DNA from: Methanobacteriota archaeon
GTDB lineage: Archaea; Halobacteriota; Methanosarcinia; Methanosarcinales; Methanoperedenaceae
Direction: 5' to 3'
DNA: 10,054 nt
Assembly: GCA_018900975.1 (NCBI GenBank)
Contig: JAHIFK010000329.1
Location: forward strand, 1-10,054
This document shows positions 1 to 7,400 of this stretch, piece by piece. Within the stretch, counting starts at the first letter, position 1; each line of letters begins with the position of its first letter. A program made the translations under genes and the position numbers. A model generated the notes under the pieces. It did no database searches. It saw only the letters and a list, made by a program, of their open reading frames with translations, and was not told the origin of the DNA.

Positions 1-227
1 AGGAAAACCTGTCCCAGCGAAGGGGTTCTGATCTGGATAAAGAAGAGGTTGACAGCACGATAAGAACAATCGGATAACAACATACCAGAAAGGTAAGCCG
101 CCGAAAAGAGTAAGCGAAAACGCCATCTGGCAAAGATCGTGAGGATTGTCGAATAACTGCTGAAAACAAAATCTGGGGATGTATCAAGGCGATATATCTG
201 CTTCCTGATATGGGATATGCCAGATGA

Positions 228-260
228 AAGCCGAATACCGGAAATCGGTTCGTTCGGTTT
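228..260 (+). ncRNA. Group II intron domain V (catalytic hairpin)
   Basis: This is a 33-nt hairpin. The lower stem is 8 bp (228-235 with 253-260, one G-T pair). Then comes an asymmetric bulge (T236 opposite 250-252) and a 4-bp upper stem (237-240 with 246-249) closed by a GAAA-containing loop. The AGC at 229-231 sits where the catalytic triad of domain V belongs. Size, two-part stem, bulge on the 3' side and GAAA loop all match the family, which is usually 34 nt. Confidence 0.72.
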
Positions 261-266
261 GATGAG

Positions 267-298
267 GAGTAGGAGGTTGAAAGACCTCTTGCTTACTC
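267..298 (+). ncRNA. Group II intron domain VI-like hairpin
   Basis: The hairpin starts six bases after domain V. The basal stem pairs 267-271 with 294-298. The upper stem pairs 273-277 with 284-288 around a TGAAAG loop, with an asymmetric internal loop between them. Position directly after domain V and the pyrimidine-rich CTCTACT end match domain VI, which carries the branch-point adenosine. A295 lies at about the right distance from the 3' end, but in this fold it is paired, so the branch point is not assigned. Confidence 0.6.
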
Positions 299-302
299 TA
301 CT

Positions 303-430
303 GCAAACGATAGGCGTTTATCATGCCCCCGAAAGGTGATGAAAAGCCGAGCCTTCTCCTGAAATGTAGAAAGATCAGGCGCGTATGCAGAAGCATCGAC
401 AATCATATCGAATTTTTAACTACCATTTTT
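303..430. other. Structured non-coding stretch between intron and TIR operon
   Basis: No gene is visible. Several small hairpins are packed here: 305-309 with 315-319 (5 bp, loop ATAGG), 358-362 with 375-379 (CCTGA/TCAGG), and 385-388 with 393-396 (ATGC/GCAT, AGAA loop). Up to about 400 it is richer in G and C than the TIR genes that follow. It may be the 3' exon of the intron, a remnant of another intron, or part of an RNA gene; I do not recognise it. The last 20 bases are AT-rich and run into the 3' end of the minus-strand TIR gene. Confidence 0.35.
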
Positions 431-1384
431 CTACACAGGATATAAATAATTGTTCGAGGTTCCATCATCATCTTCAACGATCCTACATTTTTCATGCGGA
501 ATAAGAAAAAAAATCCTATTCTTCTCACCTTCCTCTTTTTGATCAACCTTAAAACCATTTCGTTCTAAAATGCTTGTAATTTTATTAATTTCTTTCATAT
601 CATAACATTCTAGGAATAATTTAAAGCTTAACCCCCATTTCTTATGTACAGGTAATATATATTCAGCTTTCAATACACTGGAGTTTTTCTCATGTGAAAG
701 CTTATCAATGTAAATTATTTTATCTGCTCTTTCAGTTTCATCAATATCTAAATTATGAGGTTCGTTAACTATAAAATCCCATCTACCAAACCTCACAATT
801 TTAAAACCAAATTTCAATCGTCGATTCAAAAGATATCTATCTGCATCATCTTCAAGAACTAAAATTAATTTCGCTTGTTTTAATTTAGGTAAGACTTTTC
901 CATTCAACTTTTCATCAAGGAATATATCTGAAATATTAAGTGTATGGGTCTCTACAACTTTAATCAAGTGATCAATGTCTTTAACTATAGGAAATTGATG
1001 TATAAATTGAGGTAAATCTCGAATAGAATCTTCTATTTCATCTTTCTTGTCAGAAAAACCCATAATGAAAGGAATTATAGGTGTGTTTTTGCCAAACAAC
1101 TCACCAGTTTCAAACCAAACCCAAGGTGACTTTATACTTTCGGGCGTTAATACAATGACACCACAACTTGCATTATCTAACGCTTGTTCTAATTTATGTA
1201 ACCACATTTCTCCGCCACTTATACCTTCAACATCTATAAAATATGGGATTCCTCTCGAGCCAAATTTGTGTAAAATTTTTTCTACATTTTGGGAATCTTT
1301 TCTGGAATAACATATGAATGTAGTACCTACAGGCTGCTCTAAACCATGTAATGGTTCAAACCAAATATTCATTTTACGATCCAT
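431..1384 (-). CDS. TIR domain protein with uncharacterised C-terminal domain (short paralogue)
   Basis: The 317-residue protein starts with a TIR domain (about residues 20-110). The first strand reads TFICYSRKDS. A BB-loop-like segment lies at about 50-60, followed by VIVLTPESIKSPW and then VWFE, where E92 occupies the position of the catalytic glutamate of NAD+-cleaving TIR domains. Residues about 190-317 form a second domain shared with the upstream TIR gene, with RFG.W near 198-202, YILPVHKKWGLSFKLF near 242-257, ILERNG near 272-277 and a C-terminal NNYL.P. I do not recognise this domain. There is no signal peptide or membrane segment, so it is cytosolic. The ATG at 1384 is chosen because GGGAGGT lies 8 nt before it; the internal Met at residue 5 aligns with the paralogue but is too far from that site. 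It is the distal gene of an operon, 16 bp after the longer TIR gene. GC is far below that of the RaSEA gene. NADase or nucleotide-signal activity is inferred from the family. Confidence 0.85.
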   Translation of the reverse strand: MDRKMNIWFEPLHGLEQPVGTTFICYSRKDSQNVEKILHKFGSRGIPYFIDVEGISGGEMWLHKLEQALDNASCGVIVLTPESIKSPWVWFETGELFGKNTPIIPFIMGFSDKKDEIEDSIRDLPQFIHQFPIVKDIDHLIKVVETHTLNISDIFLDEKLNGKVLPKLKQAKLILVLEDDADRYLLNRRLKFGFKIVRFGRWDFIVNEPHNLDIDETERADKIIYIDKLSHEKNSSVLKAEYILPVHKKWGLSFKLFLECYDMKEINKITSILERNGFKVDQKEEGEKNRIFFLIPHEKCRIVEDDDGTSNNYLYPV

Positions 1385-1392
1385 TTTCTATT

Positions 1393-1399
1393 ACCTCCC
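1393..1399 (-). promoter_or_regulatory. Strong Shine-Dalgarno of the short TIR gene
   Basis: Read on the minus strand the motif is GGGAGGT, complementary to the archaeal 16S 3' end and 8 nt before the ATG at 1384. It sits inside the 16-bp gap after the TAG stop of the longer TIR gene. This fixes the start and supports co-transcription and possible translational coupling. Confidence 0.7.
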
Positions 1400-1400
1400 A

Positions 1401-2639
1401 CTACACATTCTGAAAATTGTTTTTTTGATCGGCAATTGCGAAAGGATTTAAATAATTATTCAATATTTTATCGGGCTCTTCAACTATTTTGCATTTGTCG
1501 TCAGGAATTAAAAAATAAATCCTTTGCTTTTCACCTGATTTGCTTTGACTCATTTTTTGATACCCATTACGTTCCAAAATACCCATAACAGTATTGAGTT
1601 TTTCCAAATTATCTACATCTACAAATAATTTAAAAGTTAATCCCCATTTTCTATGTACAGGCAATATATATTCTACTTTCAATGCATTATTATTTGTCTC
1701 ATATGAAATCTTATCAATGAAATTTATTTTATGAACCCTATCCGTTTCATCCATTTCTGAATTTTTTATTTTTAGTATGCCATTTTCCGTCTTAACAAGA
1801 AATTTATCTGTCCTACCATCATCGATTTTCAGATTTACTTCGGTTTTTTCATTGTTAAGTCTTAGTGAAAGAGAATCATTTTCAGCAGATATTTTTATAG
1901 TTCTACCATCTTCGAATTTTTCAACTTTAGCAATTTCCAACCAATCAATATTAAAATTTTGTTTCAGAAATTCTAAAAGTCGTTTATTATCATTTCCTGG
2001 AACTTCATCCCAACTAAACAAATACTTTGGTTCATTTTTAATTAAATTCCACGTTCCGAACCTTATTATTTGATAACCAAATCCTAAATTGTTCTGTAAA
2101 CCTTTATCCACATTTTCGAATTTTAAAGTTAATTTCACTTGATTTAACTTATTTGAAACTCTATTATTTAATTCTTCATATTCCTTTCCAAATATATTTG
2201 AGAATTTGTATATATGGGCACTTATAAGATCAATTAATGTATCAATATCTTCAATTACTAATTGATATTGTTCTATGAATCTGGGCAACTGTTTTATAAA
2301 ATTATCCCTTTCATCTTTTTTATCAGAAACATCCATTATGAAGGGAATAATAGGAATCTTTCTTCCTATTAGTACGCCTGATTCAAACAAAATCCAAGGT
2401 GAGTTTATACTTTGTGGTGCCAAAGTAATTACTCCGCAACTTGCTCTATTGAGTGCTTGCATAAACTTGGCTGACCTAAATATATCTTCTTGAGGTATAA
2501 AATAAGGAATTTCTTTCGAGTCTAATTCATCTAAGATTTTTTCTTTTATTTTATGAAAATTATCTTCAGAACAGCATATGAAAGCATTGCCTAAGGCAGT
2601 TTCTTCTTTACCATGTAATGGTTCAAACCTAATATTCAT
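1401..2639 (-). CDS. TIR domain protein with uncharacterised C-terminal domain (long paralogue)
   Basis: The product is 412 residues from the ATG at 2639; an in-frame TTG at 2657 would add six. ATG is preferred because MNIRFEPLHG aligns with MNIWFEPLHG of the downstream paralogue. Neither start has a clear ribosome site. The TIR domain (about 15-105) retains SPWILFE with the likely catalytic glutamate at E86. However, its first strand (FICCSEDN) and BB-loop region depart from the canonical TIR pattern: the G..W of the paralogue (GGEMW) is missing and the loop is shorter. The C-terminal domain matches the paralogue (RFG.W, EYILPVHRKWGLTFKLF, GILERNG, FLIPDDKC, NNYL.P). It is interrupted by about 90 extra residues (roughly 208-297) made of short charged, strand-like repeats such as EDGRTIKI and DDGRTDKF. 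It ends 12 residues later than the paralogue. It is probably cytosolic. Activity is uncertain given the loop changes; it could be an enzyme, a sensor subunit or a regulatory TIR. Confidence 0.83.
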   Translation of the reverse strand: MNIRFEPLHGKEETALGNAFICCSEDNFHKIKEKILDELDSKEIPYFIPQEDIFRSAKFMQALNRASCGVITLAPQSINSPWILFESGVLIGRKIPIIPFIMDVSDKKDERDNFIKQLPRFIEQYQLVIEDIDTLIDLISAHIYKFSNIFGKEYEELNNRVSNKLNQVKLTLKFENVDKGLQNNLGFGYQIIRFGTWNLIKNEPKYLFSWDEVPGNDNKRLLEFLKQNFNIDWLEIAKVEKFEDGRTIKISAENDSLSLRLNNEKTEVNLKIDDGRTDKFLVKTENGILKIKNSEMDETDRVHKINFIDKISYETNNNALKVEYILPVHRKWGLTFKLFVDVDNLEKLNTVMGILERNGYQKMSQSKSGEKQRIYFLIPDDKCKIVEEPDKILNNYLNPFAIADQKNNFQNV

Positions 2640-2743
2640 ATTTTTATACAACCCCAAATGCGTTTACCACAAAACCCACCAATTTGTTAAGTCAATATGT
2701 TTTTAACGGTTTTTATGTTAGAAATATCTTTCTCATATTCAAA
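2640..2743 (-). other. Intergenic gap before the TIR pair, possible internal promoter
   Basis: This AT-rich gap of about 100 bp separates the DUF4231 gene from the long TIR gene on the same strand. The spacing is larger than within the TIR pair, so the TIR genes may have their own promoter. A short direct repeat of GTTTTTA occurs near 2699-2716 (+ strand), and several AT-rich stretches could serve as a TATA element, but none stands out. There is no terminator-like hairpin that would separate the two transcripts. Confidence 0.3.
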
Positions 2744-3169
2744 TCATTTCGTTTGCTCCTTCGCTGTCTTTTCCATCGTTGCCTCCCATTTTGCATGCTC
2801 TTTAGAAACCAAAGATTCCACCCTTTCAGCGAGCGTCACTTCAGGATTCTTAGCATCCTTATAAGGTCCGGCTTTTGATAGCCAGAGATACTTTTCATGT
2901 TTTAATTTCTCAGCAGTGGAACGATATGATATCCAATTGTCATGATATTGGTTCAAGCTTTGTATTCCAATGAATACGACGATGAGAACGCCGAGGATTC
3001 CCGTAATAATGCCGAGCCCCTCAAAACCAGCTACGAATGGAATAATAGCTGCTGCGATTATTTCAGCTACCTTTAGCCGTTTATACCATTTCTGGTTCTC
3101 CATGCTTTTGGTATCATACCAGGCAAGCTGATCTTCAAGCCGCTCAAATGCTGGATTGTTTTCTGCCAT
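2744..3169 (-). CDS. DUF4231 / SLATT-like two-helix membrane protein
   Basis: The protein has 141 residues. An amphipathic N-terminal part contains RLEDQLAWYDTKSMENQKWY. Two membrane helices follow at about residues 34-48 and 52-70, joined by a very short turn (GFEG). A helical cytosolic tail carries NWISYRSTAEKLKHEKYLW, a later RVESLV and a tryptophan near 128, which is the conservation pattern of DUF4231. Length and architecture match the family. Related SLATT proteins were proposed by comparative genomics to act as pore-forming effectors in nucleotide-signalled conflict systems; whether this one does is inference. ATG at 3169 is preferred over ATG at 3175 because GAGATG lies 7 nt before it and only 1 nt before the other. 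It lies upstream of two TIR genes on the same strand and is divergent from RaSEA. Composition is intermediate between the AT-rich TIR genes and RaSEA. There is no fused sensor domain. Confidence 0.78.
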   Translation of the reverse strand: MAENNPAFERLEDQLAWYDTKSMENQKWYKRLKVAEIIAAAIIPFVAGFEGLGIITGILGVLIVVFIGIQSLNQYHDNWISYRSTAEKLKHEKYLWLSKAGPYKDAKNPEVTLAERVESLVSKEHAKWEATMEKTAKEQTK

Positions 3170-3299
3170 AATCATGCATCTCTGAAATAATTTCTATGAT
3201 TAAGTTTTAATCAAACATCCACCCAAATCCAAGATGTGTTTTATTACAACTCATATTCAATTTTATTTTCAATCTATTAAAACTATCTCAAGAATCATT

Positions 3300-3313
3300 G
3301 TTAAATTTAAAAT
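3300..3313 (+). promoter_or_regulatory. Candidate TATA element for RaSEA gene
   Basis: The AT-only palindrome TTAAATTTAA and flanking bases lie about 60 bp before the RaSEA ATG. This would put transcription start near 3330-3340 with a short leader. It is the best AT-rich block in the divergent spacer on the RaSEA side. It was chosen by eye with no BRE support, and it could equally serve the minus-strand gene. Confidence 0.28.
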
Positions 3314-3367
3314 CATCGCTGCCTTTCCAGAGACCGGGTTCCGCTGGTTTTATCTGCCGCCGCATCA

Positions 3368-4405
3368 ATGAGTAAAACTATGTCGCTTACCACAGTCGTA
3401 CGTGATATCCGCTCACGGCAGAAGATAAAATTCAATCCCCCTGATAGGCCCACAGCGGTCTGGACAGGCAAGGACATCCTTGACGGTAAGCCCATAGCTA
3501 CTCTCACTGTGATCTTCCAGACAACAGGTTGCCGCTGGAACAACTGCACCATGTGCGGCTACGTGTATGACAGCTCGCGAAGTGCGCCGTCGCACGATGA
3601 TCTGATAAAGCAGTTTGAGCATGCCCTGTCGCGCTGCAGGGATGAGGAATTCGTTGTTAAGATATTCACTTCAGGCAGCTTTCTTGATGACGGCGAGATA
3701 CCCACTGCTACCAGAATAGAAATGCTCTCGCGCCTTGGTGCAGATGCCAGGGTGAAAAAGGTCATTGCAGAGACAAGACCTGAATATGTGACGCAGGAGA
3801 AGGTGTCTGAATGCACAGAAGCGCTGGGTAAGAGGTTTGAGGTGGCTGTCGGTCTTGAGACGAGCAATGATATGATCAGGAAAGACTGCATCAACAAAGG
3901 CTTCACGTTCGCAGATTTTGTGAGTGCAAGTGAGTTCGCCGAGAAGGAAAATTCAACAGTCAAAGCATATCTTCTTCTTAAACCGCCGTTCATTTCTGAA
4001 GGAGATGCAGTAAAAGATATATTACAGTCAATAAATGATGCAGCAAAGTATGCAGGAACGATATCGGTCAATCTCTGCAATGTCCAGAAAGGAACGCTCA
4101 TGGACGAAATGTTCGAGCGCGGCGATTATCGCCCTCCGTGGCTCTGGAGCGCGGTGGAAATCCTGAAGCTGGGAAAAGAAGCCAACCCTGGCACTGTTAT
4201 CATGTCAGACCCCGTGGCTGCAGGTTCAAAGCGCGGGCCGCATAACTGCGGGAAGTGCGATACTGATGTTGCTGAGGCGATACGTGTTTTCTCGCTAACG
4301 CAGGATACCGGGGTTTTTCAAGGTCTCAGTTGCGAATGCATGGAGTTGTGGAAAAAAGTTGTCGAACTAGAGGGTTTCACGTTCGGTTCGGTGATGGTGA
4401 AGTAG
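3368..4405 (+). CDS. raSEA: Archaeosine biosynthesis radical SAM protein RaSEA
   Basis: The product of 345 residues is full length. RaSEA works with the lysine transferase ArcS on position 15 of archaeal tRNA: ArcS attaches lysine to preQ0, and RaSEA cleaves the adduct with SAM chemistry to leave archaeosine. The sequence shows the [4Fe-4S] motif as C55, C60 and C63 in GCRWNNCTMCGY, the glycine/acid stretch FTSGSFLDDGE at about 100-110, ETRPEYV near 135-141 and VGLETSND near 161-168. A C-terminal cysteine set, C294/C297 (HNCGKC) and C322/C324 (SCEC), probably binds a metal. No ArcS gene lies in the window. The first in-frame ATG after an upstream stop (3308) is used; no Shine-Dalgarno is seen, so the message may be weakly led or start at the second Met (3380). 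GC is near half, unlike the TIR genes. It converges on the subtilase gene. Identification rests on the motif order and is strong. Confidence 0.9.
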   Translation: MSKTMSLTTVVRDIRSRQKIKFNPPDRPTAVWTGKDILDGKPIATLTVIFQTTGCRWNNCTMCGYVYDSSRSAPSHDDLIKQFEHALSRCRDEEFVVKIFTSGSFLDDGEIPTATRIEMLSRLGADARVKKVIAETRPEYVTQEKVSECTEALGKRFEVAVGLETSNDMIRKDCINKGFTFADFVSASEFAEKENSTVKAYLLLKPPFISEGDAVKDILQSINDAAKYAGTISVNLCNVQKGTLMDEMFERGDYRPPWLWSAVEILKLGKEANPGTVIMSDPVAAGSKRGPHNCGKCDTDVAEAIRVFSLTQDTGVFQGLSCECMELWKKVVELEGFTFGSVMVK

Positions 4406-4487
4406 ATAAACATGGATGCGCACTTCAGAAGCGCGACTCTGTGTGCCTTTATCGGAGTTTATACGAGATAATCCTATCAGAGAATGC
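4406..4487. other. Convergent spacer between RaSEA and subtilase genes
   Basis: This 82-bp spacer contains a small imperfect GC-rich hairpin near 4418-4434 (CGC/GCG and CTT/AAG arms around CAG). No T-run follows it directly. No gene is visible. Confidence 0.4.
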
Positions 4488-7400
4488 CTATATTTTCTTT
4501 CTTTCTCTCATGTAAACGGCTGCAAGTATTGTCACTATCATAACAAGAACCACAGTCGTCGCTAATAAAACACCATTAAATCCTGATGTCTTTTCAAGCT
4601 TTATATCGGTTTCTTCCAGTGCCGGCTTTTTATGTTCCGTGACAGGGATCATTGTTACCTCGACCGACGGAACAGATGATCTGAACACCGTGATGGCGAA
4701 AGGTGAGAAAGAATCCGTTACAGCATCATAATAAACATGCTCGCTGTCCTTTGTTGTTTCGTAGGTGACAAGTTCCGCCCATATGTTTCCATCCCATTTT
4801 ACCAGGCGGACATCTCCTGAGGCAAGTTCTTTATCCTCAAGCCATGAGTTCAGTACTCTGAAACTGATCACTCCCTTCTGTATGTTCTTCGGGGTTGCAA
4901 AACCAGAAGTTCCGACCCAGATGTTCATGTTCTTATACACAATGCCAGGCACAGAATTGTTCTTTACGATAGAAGATGTATTTCTCAGCACCTCCACCAT
5001 TGTCGTGACCTCACCTGCGCTGATGTTGCCTGTTATGTTGACGTATATTATAGGGTCAGTTGTATTGAATTTGTATGATGATATCCTGTCTTTATAAATA
5101 TACAGGTCTCGTTTTTCTTTTAATTCGATGTTGGAATAGTTCTCGCCAGATGTACCACCTCCGCCGCCTCCACCACCACCGCCGCTGCTGCTACTGGTGC
5201 CACCACATGTAGTACATGGGATCGAAGCTGTGCCGATCAGTGCAAAGGTGCCAAAGTAGCTGGAGTTTGCAGTAATGTATTTAGCTGTCTGATTTAGTGT
5301 ATATGTTGTCAGAACGACCCAACTCAGACTTGTGGTGTTGTAGAATCTGATACGCAGTGTAGAGGCGCCTTCTATTCCTGCCGCCGTAAGCTGCGCATCT
5401 GTATAGTTGAACCTCATCTGTATATCAGGGATGAACCGGGTTTCAGAAGGGTCAAGCGTCAGGTTCTCGCCTGCGAATCTATCATAACCTGTCAATGTTG
5501 CATTTATCTGCGCGGGTGAGTCGATCGTGATATTGCCGGGCGCAGTGCCATTTACTGTTGCATTTGTTCCATTGAATATGATGACAGTTACATTCCCGCT
5601 GGGCGAAATCAGGATAATATCCGCGCTAAAATTACCGGTTGTGGAGTTGATAGCGCCGGATACGTTTGTAATGTTTGAAAGGTTCACAGTAACTGTTCTT
5701 ATCTCTGTCAAATTGAAGTTCCCTGAAGTGCCGTTAGCATATACCCTGAAATTAAAACTGCCGCTGAGCAATCCGGTCATATTCTTCCAGAAGCTTGTAC
5801 CCGTGCCGTTCATCGAATAGTTCTGCCCCTGCCAGTTCAACTGGGCTGCGCCGGTGTTGTCAAGGGTCGCGGTCACATTGACATTATTATCGGTCGTATT
5901 GGTATTGTTCGCTGGGGCTGTAATAGTAATTACCACAGGTATGGTGGTTGTTGTGTTGATATGCGCCACCTTCGTGCTGTCGTTATTGGAACTCGCCGTG
6001 ATATTAACATAGAATTTCCCTGAAGTGGTATTTGTCACGTTAAGAGAGAATATCTGCGAACCTCCGGAGTTCAGATAAACCGGTGAGGAGATATTGATGT
6101 CAGCGACCGATGCGCCGCTCGCATTATCCACAGCCAGGGTATATGAATCGGCTGCTGTTCCGTTGTTGGTCAGGTTAAGAATATACGTTGCATTTGTTCC
6201 CACTCTGGTTGAATTGGTGAGCAGGGAGATGTTTACCAGACTGGCGCCGTATCTCACGACGTTCGTAGTTGTATTGATATATGCGAATTTCGAGGTTTCG
6301 TTGTTGGATCGTGCTGTGACATTTACATAGAAGATACCTTCAGAAGTATTGGTGACATTAAGAGCAAATACCTTCGAAGCACCTGGATCCAGATAAACCT
6401 GAGAAGAAATATTAAGATGCGAAACAGAAGCATTGCTTGCGTTGTCTACAGTCAGGGAATAGGAATCTCCCTCAGTCCCATTATTGGTCAGGTTGAGATA
6501 ATAGGTTGCATTGGTTAATGTCTTTGTTGTCTTTGCCTGTGCAGTTACTGTCAGGTTCGCACCGTAACTACCCACCATAGTTGCTAATATACCGAAACTG
6601 GTTATGTTCGCATAGACATAATTCTGCGAAATTTCAACACCCGAGTTATGCACCTTCGACCATGAACCGTTGTGCTTCCACATCCCCAGAAGGCTCTCGT
6701 TCAATCCTGAAATATCGCTTTCTGTATAGCTAACGTTCAGGAAGAGCCAGGAGTCTGCGCTGGTGTTGGTGGCGTTGATGTATTTGCTAATATTATTGTA
6801 GCTGCTGGGATCCGCTGGAGGTGAAGAGTTGGATTTTATTGCTATGTCCTTACCTGTAAAGGAGATCGTCGGATTTATGGATAGATTAATGATTGTATTA
6901 TTCACAGAACTGTCTGTAGATTTGAAGTCCCACTGCGAGTTACTTAATGCGGTATTATTCATAAGCATGTTGCCGGTGGATGTGGTATCAAGACCGAATC
7001 CATAGCTGTTCAAGTTTGCCTTGTTGTCAGACAGGTTGTTGTTGTCGGAAAGCTTTATGAAAAACCCATGATCTGCATTCGAGTTTGCAGTGTTATTGTA
7101 AAATGTATTATCATTAGCAGATGACAGGTAAATACCAACGTTGTTCACACTTACATTGTTATTGACAACTGTATTGTTGATGGAATTGATCAAGTGTATT
7201 CCATAATAGTTCGAACCCGCGGTGTTGTTTACGATGCTTCCATTGGAGCCATTGATGTGTATCCCATAATACCAGTTCATCACTCTGACATTTTTCATGG
7301 TAACATTCGTTGTAACGTCATTGATGTAGACACCGTAGGAGTATTCAGCTCCCTGCCCTTCGATCGTGTTCCCTTGCCCATCAAAGGTTACGTCGTTGAT

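Larger units (their letters stand above)
1..302 (+). mobile_element. Group II intron, 3' part, ORF-less (left edge cut by window)
   Basis: The stretch has no long reading frame but is rich in short stems and GAAA-type loops. It ends in a hairpin pair that fits group II intron domains V and VI (separate entries). Group II introns are self-splicing ribozymes that move by reverse transcription. A reverse transcriptase, when present, is encoded in domain IV just before domain V. Here the sequence before domain V has stops in all three forward frames and nothing like a maturase end, so this copy is ORF-less or its ORF lies elsewhere. ORF-less group II introns are known in Methanosarcina. The 5' end is outside the window. 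The 3' splice point is placed near 301-303 by analogy with the usual domain VI end and is not certain to the base. Confidence 0.68.

Noticed and set aside
3..77. A possible 24-residue end of a protein-coding gene at the left edge (frame 3)
   Set aside because: It is short and has no recognisable motif, and the surrounding sequence fits group II intron RNA better. A gene ending here cannot be excluded.
2744..3169. Holin or small phage membrane protein
   Set aside because: It has two closely spaced helices, but the long conserved cytosolic flanks (AWYD, NWISYRSTAE.L..E) match DUF4231 better than holins, and no phage genes are nearby.
3559..4101. 180-codon minus-strand open frame opposite RaSEA
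   Set aside because: It is antisense to a gene with clear radical SAM motifs, has no recognisable domain, and is rich in Ser, Leu and Thr as expected for a shadow frame.
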